Shown one piece after another: positions 17,041 to 25,952 of a stretch of DNA of 44,251 bases. Position 1 is the stretch's first letter. Each line of letters begins with the position of its first letter. Under the pieces are notes generated by a model, which ran no database searches, was not told where the DNA came from, and worked only from the letters and a program-made list of their open reading frames with translations. The stretch covers positions 1 to 44,251 of the forward strand of contig JAFGBL010000015.1 in NCBI GenBank assembly GCA_016933115.1, in the 5' to 3' direction. The translations under genes and the position numbers were made by a program. This DNA is from Bacteroidales bacterium. GTDB lineage: Bacteria > Bacteroidota > Bacteroidia > Bacteroidales > JAADJA01.

Positions 17041-18027
17041 TTATTGCCTTGACGGGCTCTTGTAAACCGTAATAATTTCGAGTTCGTGGGCATTGAAATA
17101 TTCAATCGTTTCTTTGATATTCGATGTAAATCCGAGTAAATATCCGCCACCACCCGATCCGCACAATTTCATATTAAATTTACCCGTATCCAAACCTTCT
17201 TTCCAGATCGGTTTCAAACGGTCGGGGATCATTTCACTGAAATATTCGTATTGAATTTGCGATAAACTTTTCAGCGAATCAAAAAAATCAATCATTTCTC
17301 CATTGATCAGGGAATGAATGCACTGGTTGTTCAATGGTATATATTTATTGGAGATGACATGGAAATAAGCCGGTTGCTGGCAATTTCCCAAAAACAGGTT
17401 TACCAGAGGTTCTGTTTTACCCGGAAATCCTGAGTTGACAAGAAAAATGGCTGAATTTTCATCAAATTTCCGCCTTGGAATTTCAACGGTTTCAATTTCC
17501 TTTTTCGACCGGATCAGCAAAGGATATTGAACATATGAGTTCAGCGGGTCAATTCCCGAACTTTTCCCATGAAAAAAGGATTCCATGGAGGCAAAAATTT
17601 CTTTCAGTTTCAGGGTATCGTGCTTTCCGACCGATCTTCCTCCTTCGATCTTATTACTCACATATTGGTTATACAAAGATGCAACCAATGCGCCGCTGCT
17701 TCCCAGCCCATAACCTTGTGGAATGGTAGATTCGAAATATAATCCGTTATCCAGATCGCGTACAAACGCATTAAAATCAAAATTTACATTCAGTTGTCCC
17801 GATTCAATCAACTTCTTAAGATAAGCCGAATAAGACTCTAACTGGGCGTTGGAGTTTTTCGCAAAATCGAAATCGGTATATTTGTAATTATTGAATTTAT
17901 TATCGAAACTCAATTCACCATGGAAATGAGTAAATGGAATGGTTAAAGCCATGGAATCGAATATAATTCCATATTCACCAAATAAAATGATCTTGCCGTA
18001 AAATATTTCTTTTCCCTGATTTTCCAT
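17041..18027 (-). CDS. GHMP kinase, mevalonate kinase-like
   Basis: This 328-residue GHMP kinase runs from the ATG at 18027; the frame also opens at TTG 18036. The nucleotide loop is PQGYGLGSSGALVASLY, the N-terminal motif GKIILFGEYGII is typical of mevalonate kinases, and the C-terminal GHMP motif is KLCGSGGGGYLLGF. It would phosphorylate mevalonate with ATP. It is the last gene of the four-gene operon, 5 bp after the decarboxylase stop. Which of the two GHMP kinases of the operon acts on mevalonate and which on phosphomevalonate is not proven by sequence, but this one looks more like mevalonate kinase. Confidence 0.82.
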   Translation of the reverse strand: MENQGKEIFYGKIILFGEYGIIFDSMALTIPFTHFHGELSFDNKFNNYKYTDFDFAKNSNAQLESYSAYLKKLIESGQLNVNFDFNAFVRDLDNGLYFESTIPQGYGLGSSGALVASLYNQYVSNKIEGGRSVGKHDTLKLKEIFASMESFFHGKSSGIDPLNSYVQYPLLIRSKKEIETVEIPRRKFDENSAIFLVNSGFPGKTEPLVNLFLGNCQQPAYFHVISNKYIPLNNQCIHSLINGEMIDFFDSLKSLSQIQYEYFSEMIPDRLKPIWKEGLDTGKFNMKLCGSGGGGYLLGFTSNIKETIEYFNAHELEIITVYKSPSRQ

Positions 18028-18032
18028 TTTAT

Positions 18033-19130
18033 TCAAATAGTTTTTTCCGGGCCTTTGCCCATTTTATCATCAATCCAAAAACCGTTTTCACAAAACTGCT
18101 GTAATTCTACAGCAATAAAATTTTTTACCTCATTTTTATTTCTTTCCGAATAAATCAAATGCACATTGGGACCTGCATCCAGCGTGAAAGAAACGTTTAT
18201 GCCTGTTAGGGTACGGAAAGTCCGAATCCGTTCTATAATATTCCAGGTATTGTCATTAAGCAAGTTATATCCCGGCTGGGAGCTCATCATCAAAGCGTGA
18301 AGGCTTAAGGCCTCATTTTCGACAACTTTGACAAAAATAGAATCATCACCAAATTGAAATGACGTAATAATATCGTTCAAATGACTTTTAACCTGATTTT
18401 TCCGGGCTTCAGCGTAGGGATGTTCCTGCATCAATCGATGGCCTTTACTGCTGCTCACATTTTTTTCACGACTGCTGGTGATCAAAATAGCATCATACAA
18501 ATTATTAAACTTTTCATCAATATGCCCTGATATTGGAACAGCAACTTCATCGGATGAATTTTCAAGGGTTGGGGTTTTGCCCCAACAAACATAACCGCTG
18601 TAAACCGACCTGGCAGCACTTCCCGAAGCCAGCCTCGACAAAAATGAAGCTTTCTGAAAAAATTCACTTTCGTTTTGAAGCGTACCGAACAAATCCTTTT
18701 CGATGGTGCAAATATTCAAAGCCAATGCACTCATGGATGAAGCCGACGATGCAATGCCGGACGAATGAGGAAATGAGTTTTTACTTTCAATATCCAAATT
18801 CAAACTATTTAAAAAAGGCATGTAAATTTTGAACCGATTTATAACCTCAAAAATTCTTTTTTCAAATGCCTTATTTTCATCCCCTTCAAATTTGAAATTC
18901 AATAGAGGTTCATCTTTGGTCGGGCTGTAGGAAATGGTTGTTTTGGTATATGAATTTTCAAGGCTAAAACTGATCGAAGGATTAATCGGAATTTGAAAAT
19001 CCTTTTTTCCCCAGTATTTAATCAAAGCAATATTTGAAGGGCTTTTCCAACCTACCTGACGGGTTTCGCCAAAATCGGCAAAACGACTTAGCGATCCTGA
19101 CTGCAATTTATATTTTACTTCAAATTTCAC
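18033..19130 (-). CDS. mvaD: Diphosphomevalonate decarboxylase
   Basis: This 365-residue enzyme converts mevalonate 5-diphosphate to isopentenyl diphosphate with ATP. It carries SPSNIALIKYWGKKD near residue 31, the Ser-rich loop HSSGIASSASSMSALAL, and LDAGPNVHLIY near the C-terminus. The start is GTG at 19130; there is no ATG before the conserved core. It overlaps the preceding kinase gene by 11 bp and is followed 5 bp later by the mevalonate kinase gene, so translation is tightly linked. Confidence 0.92.
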   Translation of the reverse strand: MKFEVKYKLQSGSLSRFADFGETRQVGWKSPSNIALIKYWGKKDFQIPINPSISFSLENSYTKTTISYSPTKDEPLLNFKFEGDENKAFEKRIFEVINRFKIYMPFLNSLNLDIESKNSFPHSSGIASSASSMSALALNICTIEKDLFGTLQNESEFFQKASFLSRLASGSAARSVYSGYVCWGKTPTLENSSDEVAVPISGHIDEKFNNLYDAILITSSREKNVSSSKGHRLMQEHPYAEARKNQVKSHLNDIITSFQFGDDSIFVKVVENEALSLHALMMSSQPGYNLLNDNTWNIIERIRTFRTLTGINVSFTLDAGPNVHLIYSERNKNEVKNFIAVELQQFCENGFWIDDKMGKGPEKTI

Positions 19131-20043
19131 CTTGTTTAATCAATTCGTCAAAACTAAAAAGTGTATCTATTTTAATCTCGTGTAAATAATTAATTAATTC
19201 CTCCTTTGTCCTGTTCCAGGTAAGCATGGCGAAATCTCCGCCCCAGGCTCCCAATGACTTCACTTCTCCATCAAGGTTTTTAAACCGGGTTTCTTTCAGT
19301 GTTTTTCTTCTTAAAACAGAAGCTATCAACTGCTCGTGCTCTTTCATGTAAAATTCAAAATCCTTTAATGTTTTTGAAAGGGCCAAATGCCTTGTCAACT
19401 CGCTGATCACCCTTGTTTCGACCCGGTAGGGCTTCTTATTTTTGAGGAAAGAATCAATATTCTTTGCCGTGTCCTGTTTCCTGCCCAGGTATACAAAATA
19501 AATGCGATCTCTGAAAACAGGCCTGAAAGTAGCCTTCTTAACCGAAAAATTTTTTTTCGAAATCTGAAAGAATACCGGCCCATTCTGCCTTGCCGTAACC
19601 ACATCATAGCCTGAACCCTCCGATATCGATTTATGTAATTTAAAGGGATCTGTATTTGCCCAGTAAGCTACATTCGATATCAGGCTTGAGCTGCTGCCGA
19701 AACCCCACTTTAATTCAAAATCGGAATCGGTTTTAATACTTTTCCTCACTATCGCTTCTGCAAATTGGGGACTCAGATCAACGGCCGCCTTTAAAAGACG
19801 CAATACATAATCAGCCTTTTCCCGATCAGAGGAACTAATGATTTCAAAGAGCTTTGTGTTTATATTACATTCGAACCACAATTTACCTTTCTCCAAACTT
19901 TTCCATTTCAAAAGATCGATTCCGGGTTCGTCATTTACCTCAAGTGATTGACCGCAATTCAATGGTACAGCAAGAGCACTGGCGCCTTTCAAAATCAAAT
20001 ATTCGCCTGTTATCAGTAGCTTGCCTGAAGAATAAAATTTCAT
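19120..20043 (-). CDS. GYDIA-family GHMP kinase, probable phosphomevalonate kinase
   Basis: This 307-residue GHMP kinase has FYSSGKLLITGEYLILKG at the N-terminus, a nucleotide loop KWGFGSSSSLISNVAYW and GSGYDVVTA, where the family-naming motif usually reads GYDIA. It ends with GAWGGDFAMLTW in place of the usual third GHMP motif. The family is restricted largely to Bacteroidota and occurs in mevalonate operons that lack a classical phosphomevalonate kinase, so that step is the likely role. It overlaps the HMG-CoA reductase stop by 4 bp (ATGA) and the decarboxylase start by 11 bp. Confidence 0.82.
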   Translation of the reverse strand: MKFYSSGKLLITGEYLILKGASALAVPLNCGQSLEVNDEPGIDLLKWKSLEKGKLWFECNINTKLFEIISSSDREKADYVLRLLKAAVDLSPQFAEAIVRKSIKTDSDFELKWGFGSSSSLISNVAYWANTDPFKLHKSISEGSGYDVVTARQNGPVFFQISKKNFSVKKATFRPVFRDRIYFVYLGRKQDTAKNIDSFLKNKKPYRVETRVISELTRHLALSKTLKDFEFYMKEHEQLIASVLRRKTLKETRFKNLDGEVKSLGAWGGDFAMLTWNRTKEELINYLHEIKIDTLFSFDELIKQGEI

Positions 20044-21401
20044 GATCTGCCGGCTAGTACCTCCTTACTTACAAACACAGGATTGCGGAGATTTTTTAAA
20101 AAAGCATCTACGGCATTGAAGGATACTTTTTTGTCTTCAAAATATTGTTTTGCCTTATTTTTTTCCAAAATGGATGCACCAAAATTATTCAGGATATTGA
20201 GGAGGTGCATCTTCATATGACCCTTTTGAATCCCTTTCGTGACCAGTGATTTGATGGCTCCAAAATTATTTGCCAGGCCAACTGCGGCAGCAATCCGCAT
20301 CAAATCCCTTCCCGTAGGATTTTCTAAAAGTTCCAGCGAAAGTTTTGCCAAAGGATGTAAACTGGTGAGACCACCAACAGTCCCCAATGAAAGAGGTACT
20401 GTTAAGGTATATTTGAACCGGCCGTTTTCAATCGAAACATCAGTCAGGCTGGTATATTTACCGTTCCTCGATGCATAAGCATGACCACAGGCTTCAATTG
20501 CCCTAAAATCATTCCCGGTTGCCAGCGCTACCGCATCTATTCCGTTGAATATCCCTTTATTATGGGTAGTTGCCCGGTAGGTATCGATTTGGGCTATTTG
20601 CACCGCCTTTTGAAATTTCCAGGCAAACTCTTCGCCTGTCATTTCCCCGTCAATTCCATCCAAATCATCTATATCACACTCAACACTGCATTTAACAACA
20701 CAGTCAGGAGTATAGTTCGACAGGATAGACATGATCACCTCGCAATGTTTCTCATCTTCCGTAAAATAAGGGCTGTCCATCAAAAAGTCCTTCAATTCGG
20801 CAGCAAACTCCTCCAGACAAGAGTTGATAAAATTTGCACCCATGGAATCAACCGTTTCAAAGCTGGCTTTTAGCTGGTAATAATCCGGTATTTCGGAAGT
20901 TTTATCCACCAGTTCGATATCGATAATACCGCCACCACGCTGATTCATGTTCCTGGTAATCTCTCTTGTCCTATCCAGCAGTCTCTCTTTCAGGTCGGGC
21001 AACAAGGTTTTCAATTTGTCTATATTTCCCTTCCAGATAAAATGAACCTGTCCTATTTTTGAAGTAGAAATGATTTCGGTATGAAATCCACCCTTATCCG
21101 ACCAAAACTTGGCACTTTTTGAAGCTGCAGCCACCACCGAACTTTCCTCGATTACCATAGGAATGTGGAAAATCTTGCCATCAATTACAAAGTTTGGAGA
21201 GATGCCATATGGAAAATAAAAATTGGAGATGGTATTCTCACTGAATTCATCAAATATTTTTTGCTTTTCATCATCATCATGATAAAAGCCCTTTAGTGTG
21301 CTTGCTGTTTCTTCCGGATTTTCAAAATGGCTGGATATATATTCCAGTTTCTGGTCTTTAGATAATTTAGAAAATCCACAGATTATTTCTTTGTTTTTCA
21401 C
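20040..21401 (-). CDS. Hydroxymethylglutaryl-CoA reductase, class II type
   Basis: This 453-residue enzyme reduces HMG-CoA to mevalonate. It has the class II catalytic set: Glu in PMVIEESSVVAAASK, Lys and Asp in HNKGIFNGIDAVALATGNDFRAIEA, and His in GHMKMH near the C-terminus. NRGGG-like and GTVGG segments are also present (NMNQRGGGIIDIEL, PLSLGTVGGLTSLHPLA). It starts at GTG 21401, since no ATG exists before the conserved region. As the first gene of the operon it commits carbon to isoprenoids. HMG-CoA synthase, thiolase and IPP isomerase are not in the window. Its promoter is the best in the window. Confidence 0.92.
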   Translation of the reverse strand: MKNKEIICGFSKLSKDQKLEYISSHFENPEETASTLKGFYHDDDEKQKIFDEFSENTISNFYFPYGISPNFVIDGKIFHIPMVIEESSVVAAASKSAKFWSDKGGFHTEIISTSKIGQVHFIWKGNIDKLKTLLPDLKERLLDRTREITRNMNQRGGGIIDIELVDKTSEIPDYYQLKASFETVDSMGANFINSCLEEFAAELKDFLMDSPYFTEDEKHCEVIMSILSNYTPDCVVKCSVECDIDDLDGIDGEMTGEEFAWKFQKAVQIAQIDTYRATTHNKGIFNGIDAVALATGNDFRAIEACGHAYASRNGKYTSLTDVSIENGRFKYTLTVPLSLGTVGGLTSLHPLAKLSLELLENPTGRDLMRIAAAVGLANNFGAIKSLVTKGIQKGHMKMHLLNILNNFGASILEKNKAKQYFEDKKVSFNAVDAFLKNLRNPVFVSKEVLAGRS

Positions 21402-21454
21402 CGTAATTTTTACTGTTTTTATTCTTAATTAGTTGCGGTGTTATTTTCAGCCCG

Positions 21455-21484
21455 CAAAGATACAATTTCTTTAACTCTGCCAAA
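21455..21484 (-). promoter_or_regulatory. Promoter of the mevalonate operon
   Basis: On the minus strand TTTG (21484-21481), an 18-bp spacer and TATCTTTG (21462-21455) match the Bacteroidota consensus fully. Transcription would begin near 21449, about 48 nt before the GTG. A 10-bp palindrome AACATATGTT at 21511-21520 lies between this promoter and the divergent one and could be a shared operator. Confidence 0.65.
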
Positions 21485-21554
21485 TAAACAACGAGATTTA
21501 TAATTTGTTTAACATATGTTTAAAAATATTAAACATTTTTTTCAATTATCTTAT

Positions 21555-21562
21555 TATCTTTG
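21555..21562 (+). promoter_or_regulatory. -7 element of the GGR-menG operon
   Basis: TATCTTTG, identical to the -7 element of the divergent mevalonate operon, lies 20 bp before the ATG at 21583. The -33 region is T-rich without a clear TTTG. The two operons diverge from a gap of about 180 bp. Confidence 0.55.
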
Positions 21563-21582
21563 ATCTCGAAAATTTAATTTCA

Positions 21583-22812
21583 ATGATCCAATCCGATGTT
21601 TGTATCATAGGTGCCGGGCCTGCCGGTTCAATATGTGCCTTGTTTTTGGACAAGTTCGGAATACCCTGCACCCTTGTTGACAAATCGAAGTTTCCGAGGG
21701 ATAAAATATGCGGTGACGGGATCAGCGGATGGGTTCTCACGATACTGAAAGAACTGGATCCTCCGATACTCGAAGATCTTTGCAAACAGCCTTTTTTATT
21801 GCCTTCTTATGGCATTCGGATCGTTGCTCCAAATTACAACATCCTGGATCTTCCGTTTTTCAATGATCAAATAAATGAAATTCCACCGGGATTTATTAGT
21901 AAAAGGATTGATTTTGATAACTATTTAATCAATAAGGTAAAGGAAAAGAGACAAATTCAATTATTAGAAGGAGTAGAAATAGCTTCATATGTAAAGGCTG
22001 ACGAGGGTATAGAGCTTAGGGCTACCAATGGAGAAATGATCAATTCGCGACTTGTTATTTTCGCCAATGGGGCAAATTCAAAGTTCATGAAAGATCCGGG
22101 CCAAATTAATAAGGATAAAAAATTTTTAATGACCGGACTAAAGGTATATTACGAAGGTATTACAGGATTCCACGATAAAAACTATGTGGAATTGCATTTT
22201 CTTAAGGATTTCCTTCCCGGGTACTTGTGGATTTTCCCGTTGACAAATGGTTTGGCAAATGTGGGTGTAGGATTGGATCAGAAAAAGATCAGTAAGAAAA
22301 AAATTAATCTGAAGGAACGCATGTTGTGGGCGATCGATTCGATTCCATACCTCAAAGACCGCTTCAAAAATGCCAGGATGGTCTCTAAAATCCAGGCTTA
22401 CAATTTACCTTTGTGGGATGGCCGGAGAAAAATTTCAGGTGACCATTTTATGCTGGCAGGCGATACCGCCAGTCTCATCGATCCGGTAACTGGCGAGGGA
22501 ATGGGACATGCAGCCATCAGTGGGATGTATGCTGCAGTGCAAGCGCGAAGGTCAATTGAAAACAAAGATTTTTCATCCGGATTTATGCAACAATACGACA
22601 ATGACATTTTCAACAGGATTGGGAAAGAATTGAAGATCAGCAGTAAAATACCTCAATTTATAAAGTACCCCTGGTTATTTAATTTGATGGTAAACCGGGC
22701 ACTCAACAGTAAAATCCTTAGGGAAAAATTAACTTTGGCAATGACTGACCTTGAAGTAAGGAAAAAACTTAATGATCCGAAACTCTATTTAAAAGTGATG
22801 ATAGGGCTTTAA
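21583..22812 (+). CDS. Geranylgeranyl reductase family FAD oxidoreductase
   Basis: This 409-residue flavoprotein runs from the ATG at 21583; the frame is open from 21505 but that part lies over the promoter. The FAD Rossmann motif DVCIIGAGPAGSICALFLDKFG opens the protein. FPRDKICGDGISG is the family's ring motif, and FMLAGDTASLIDPVTGEGMGHA binds the FAD diphosphate. Family members saturate double bonds of geranylgeranyl chains, of archaeal lipids, or of menaquinone side chains; some act on other substrates. Being divergent from the mevalonate operon and 2 bp before menG, it probably works on an isoprenoid or quinone. A catabolic or halogenase-like role is not excluded. Confidence 0.85.
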   Translation: MIQSDVCIIGAGPAGSICALFLDKFGIPCTLVDKSKFPRDKICGDGISGWVLTILKELDPPILEDLCKQPFLLPSYGIRIVAPNYNILDLPFFNDQINEIPPGFISKRIDFDNYLINKVKEKRQIQLLEGVEIASYVKADEGIELRATNGEMINSRLVIFANGANSKFMKDPGQINKDKKFLMTGLKVYYEGITGFHDKNYVELHFLKDFLPGYLWIFPLTNGLANVGVGLDQKKISKKKINLKERMLWAIDSIPYLKDRFKNARMVSKIQAYNLPLWDGRRKISGDHFMLAGDTASLIDPVTGEGMGHAAISGMYAAVQARRSIENKDFSSGFMQQYDNDIFNRIGKELKISSKIPQFIKYPWLFNLMVNRALNSKILREKLTLAMTDLEVRKKLNDPKLYLKVMIGL

Positions 22813-22814
22813 AG

Positions 22815-23534
22815 ATGAACAATGGATTGACAAAAAAGTCTGGGAAAAAACAGCAGGTGCGGTTGATGTTCAACAACATTGCTCACAGGTATGACTTTCT
22901 GAACCATTTTTTGTCTCTGGGCATCGACTTTCATTGGAGAAAAAGACTGATCAACCGGATTACGCTACAAAAACCTGAAACCATTTTAGATGTAGCTACC
23001 GGTACGGGCGACCTGGCAATTGCAGCCGCAAAACTAAACCCAAATCAAATAACAGGAGTCGATATCGCGGATGACATGTTGGCGATTGGCAGAAAAAAAA
23101 TAAGTGAAAAGAAACTTGACAATTTGATCACTTTGGTAACGGGGGATTCGGAGAACCTGCAATTCGCCGATTCGGGTTTTGATGTAACCATGGCAGCATT
23201 TGGGGTTCGTAATTTCGAAAATCTCGAAAAAGGGCTGTCTGAAATGTACCGGGTTCTGAAAAAGGAAGGTAAAATTTACATTCTTGAATTTTCCAAACCA
23301 ACCATGTTCCCGGTGAAGCAACTGTATTTCTTCTATTTCAAGTTTATTCTTCCTTTTTTGGGCCGGCTGATTTCAGGTGATAAATCGGCATATTCCTATT
23401 TACCTGCGTCGGTTAGTGAATTTCCTGACGGGGAAAAATTCGTACAGGTAATGCAGCAGGTCGGATTCCGGGAAACATCTGTTCAAACCCTTACCTTAGG
23501 CATTGTTTCAATTTATGAAGGCAAAAAAATTTAA
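22815..23534 (+). CDS. menG: Demethylmenaquinone methyltransferase
   Basis: This 239-residue SAM-dependent methyltransferase (UbiE/MenG/COQ5) catalyses the last step of menaquinone synthesis. Visible motifs are MFNNIAHRYDFLNHFLSLG, the SAM loop DVATGTGDLAIAAAKL, LQFADSGFDVTMAAFGVRNF, and the family's YSYLPASVSEFP near the C-terminus. Length is typical. In an anaerobe lacking ubiquinone, menaquinone is the expected product. It sits 2 bp after the reductase and 3 bp before the next gene. Confidence 0.92.
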   Translation: MNNGLTKKSGKKQQVRLMFNNIAHRYDFLNHFLSLGIDFHWRKRLINRITLQKPETILDVATGTGDLAIAAAKLNPNQITGVDIADDMLAIGRKKISEKKLDNLITLVTGDSENLQFADSGFDVTMAAFGVRNFENLEKGLSEMYRVLKKEGKIYILEFSKPTMFPVKQLYFFYFKFILPFLGRLISGDKSAYSYLPASVSEFPDGEKFVQVMQQVGFRETSVQTLTLGIVSIYEGKKI

Positions 23535-23537
23535 TCA

Positions 23538-24278
23538 ATGAATAAAATCAATCACAATCCAGATAATTTATCGAGAAAAGAAAATGCCGGTTTGATCCTC
23601 GATTTTTTTCACCGCCTGATGATGCACCATGCCATGTGGTTTGCCGAAGTCCGTCATCAGTTGGGAAGGGAAAAGGCCTGGAAAATACTGGATGAAGCGT
23701 GGGAAAAGAGTTATTCGATCCAGATCAAACGAATGGCGAAAATCCTTGATTTTGAGCTAGAAGATGACATTCCAAAACCATTGATGGAATTGCCGGAAGA
23801 GACGATTAAAAAACTCCTTGAAGGAATGGCCGTCAATTGGCTGGCCAATGATGGCGTTTGGTTTCAGGCTGTTGAATTCAGCAGGGGGATGAACGATGCA
23901 AAAAGGTGCAACGATTCCTGCTGGGCACAGTTCTCCCCATTCGAAGCCTGGTCGATCAAAAGATTACTGGGCCTCCCGGAAAATCCAGGTTTGGAAGGCT
24001 TAAAAACAGCCCTTAATTTCAGGCTTTACGCTTTTATAAACAAACAATCCTTTGCTGAGGAGACGGAAAACAGTTTCGTTTTCAGGATGAACCAATGCCG
24101 GGTTCAGGATGCCCGGAAAAGAAAGGGTTTGGATGATTATCCCTGCAAATCAGGCGGGTTGGTTGAGTATACCACTTTTGCAGAAGCGATCGATTCGAGG
24201 ATCAAAACGGAATGTATTTGTTGCCCACCCGACAAGCATCCTGAAGAATATTACTGTGCTTGGAAATTCTCAATTTAA
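23538..24278 (+). CDS. Cys-rich DUF6125-like protein
   Basis: This 246-residue cytosolic protein has no signal or membrane segment. The C-terminal half has eight Cys: CNDSC (124, 128), QCRVQDARKRKGLDDYPC (187, 203), ECICCPPD (226, 228, 229) and CAW (240). This resembles DUF6125 and is distantly like L-2-amino-thiazoline-4-carboxylate hydrolase family proteins. The Cys pattern and an early HH pair (His30, His31) suggest metal binding. The function is unknown. It is the third gene of the GGR-menG operon, and converges on the LRR gene with 15 bp between the stops. Confidence 0.65.
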   Translation: MNKINHNPDNLSRKENAGLILDFFHRLMMHHAMWFAEVRHQLGREKAWKILDEAWEKSYSIQIKRMAKILDFELEDDIPKPLMELPEETIKKLLEGMAVNWLANDGVWFQAVEFSRGMNDAKRCNDSCWAQFSPFEAWSIKRLLGLPENPGLEGLKTALNFRLYAFINKQSFAEETENSFVFRMNQCRVQDARKRKGLDDYPCKSGGLVEYTTFAEAIDSRIKTECICCPPDKHPEEYYCAWKFSI

Positions 24279-24293
24279 TAAAGATACCCGGAA

Positions 24294-25046
24294 TTATTTA
24301 ACGATCAAATTGAACTTCGGACCCCTTTTGGCCAAAAAGCAATAAGGAACTACGATGTTTTTGTCTACCATTAAATATTCCAGGTTATTCAGGTTGCACA
24401 TGGACTCAGGAATATCGAGTAAAACGCCGGCGTAAGCCAGATCAATTTCGATCAAATTTTGTAGTTTGCCCATTTCTTCCGGTAAGCCTTCCATCGAGTT
24501 TTTACCAACATAAAGTAACGATAGTGAATAGCAATCGCCGATCGAAGAAGGGAGTGTAACGAGTTGATTGTGCCCGAGGCTGAGTTTGCCGAGGTTTTTC
24601 AACAACCCTATGCTGGCCGGGAGTTGGGTCAGGTTGTTGTACTCAAGCTGAAGTTCCACAAGGTTTTCCAATTCTCCAATTTCCCACGGTAACGATTCAA
24701 GCTCATTCATATACAGCGTCATGGTTTCAAGCTTTTTCAGTATACCGATCTCTTTGGGCAGGCTCCTGATATCATTCCGGCTTAATGCTAGGCGTTTCAA
24801 ATTCTTCAAATTTCCTATTTCCGGTGGAATAGAGGTAAGATTATTTTTAAATAAGATCAATTCTTCAAGATTCGTCAGCTGAAAAACTTCTGGTGGAATT
24901 TCTGTTAGTTTTTTCTTGCTCAGGTCAAGAACTTTAATCCGGTCTTTGTTGGCCAAAGCTTCGTCCAGATCCCTGTAGCGTTGGGCATAGGAGATTGAAC
25001 AAGCCACCAGCAATGTTAAAAACAGGATGGATTTTTGTCTTTTCAT
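24294..25046 (-). CDS. Secreted leucine-rich repeat protein
   Basis: This 250-residue protein has a signal peptide (KSILFLTLLVACSISYAQ). It carries about eight leucine-rich repeats of 23 residues with the pattern L-x-x-L-x-L-x-x-N-x-L-x-x-[LI]-P-x-x-[IL]-G, as in LEELILFKNNLTSIPPEIG. This is the plant/bacterial IP-type LRR common in Bacteroidota. It is probably periplasmic or exported and binds proteins; there is no T9SS tail. It lies 16 bp after the acid phosphatase gene and is likely co-transcribed. Confidence 0.85.
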   Translation of the reverse strand: MKRQKSILFLTLLVACSISYAQRYRDLDEALANKDRIKVLDLSKKKLTEIPPEVFQLTNLEELILFKNNLTSIPPEIGNLKNLKRLALSRNDIRSLPKEIGILKKLETMTLYMNELESLPWEIGELENLVELQLEYNNLTQLPASIGLLKNLGKLSLGHNQLVTLPSSIGDCYSLSLLYVGKNSMEGLPEEMGKLQNLIEIDLAYAGVLLDIPESMCNLNNLEYLMVDKNIVVPYCFLAKRGPKFNLIVK

Positions 25047-25062
25047 AATTCATGTTTTTTAT

Positions 25063-25884
25063 TTAAAAACCTTGCAGGTGTTCATGTCGTGCACCTGATT
25101 TTTCTGTTGGACTCAAATCGTAACTGTAGTTATAAATGGCATTTTCCCAATCACCGTACATTGCGTTGGGAAGTACGATGAATCGCTTGCCAAATTCGGT
25201 TTTCAGCTCATCAGTCATTTCAAATCGCTCCGGTATGGTCTTTTTTTCAAATACATCCGAAAAATCGTTGAGGTTATCCCCGATTAATATTATGATGGCC
25301 TGCGTTTCCATAATCTTTTTCCGCCTGGATTCTTTACTCGATTCTTCAGTTTTCATCATTAAATGTTCATTGTCTGCAAAGGGAAAACCAGCCTGTTGAA
25401 GGTTATTCAATGTTTGCTGCCTGTATTTTTCCTTGCGATTGGTAACATAATACACCTCAATTTTTTTGGATTCTGCGTATTTCAGGAAATCGAGGGCGCC
25501 GGGAACGGGTTTGGCATCGCTTTTATTCATCCATTCATCCCAATAAGCGGGATAGAAAATATTATCCAGAATACATTTGGCCTCATAAGGGCTATTGTCC
25601 AAAACCGTTTCATCGATATCGACTACTATTGCCTGCTGCTTCATCAATCCCATAATTTTAAGGCTGTTATCAAGTTGCAGCCTGGCGATATTAAAAGCCT
25701 GGTAACACAGGGCACGGTATTCGGCTGCAGTTTGTGTGTATAAAACAGCCATCATCAAATGCTCGTTCGAGTCAACCTCCGCTCCAGGATCCTTTGGCTT
25801 GCTTAAAGCGGAGGATTCCTGGCAACTTTGGATCAATGGCAAAACCAATAAAATCAAACCAAATAAAAATAACTTCCTTTTCAT
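25063..25884 (-). CDS. Acid phosphatase, lipoprotein e(P4) family
   Basis: This 273-residue class C acid phosphatase has a lipobox (PLIQSC). HAD motifs are DIDETVLDNS (nucleophile and acid Asp), VTNRKE (motif II) and GDNLNDFSD (motif IV). The segment YWDEWMNKSDAKPVPGA is typical of e(P4), which dephosphorylates nucleotides such as NMN and pyridoxal phosphate at the outer membrane. It probably salvages nucleosides or phosphate. No TTAA array lies upstream, so it may not belong to the inferred phosphate regulon. Confidence 0.9.
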   Translation of the reverse strand: MKRKLFLFGLILLVLPLIQSCQESSALSKPKDPGAEVDSNEHLMMAVLYTQTAAEYRALCYQAFNIARLQLDNSLKIMGLMKQQAIVVDIDETVLDNSPYEAKCILDNIFYPAYWDEWMNKSDAKPVPGALDFLKYAESKKIEVYYVTNRKEKYRQQTLNNLQQAGFPFADNEHLMMKTEESSKESRRKKIMETQAIIILIGDNLNDFSDVFEKKTIPERFEMTDELKTEFGKRFIVLPNAMYGDWENAIYNYSYDLSPTEKSGARHEHLQGF

Positions 25885-25900
25885 TTTTCTATAGATTACA

Positions 25901-25923
25901 AAAAAGCCGGAAAAATTCCGGCT
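25901..25923 (-). terminator. Terminator of the nifJ gene
   Basis: On the minus strand AGCCGGAA-TTT-TTCCGGCT forms a perfect 8-bp stem and runs directly into a T tract. It lies 30 nt past the NifJ stop at 25953 and just before the acid phosphatase gene. Confidence 0.85.
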
Positions 25924-25952
25924 ATAAATTTAATAATTATTCACCAATCTAT

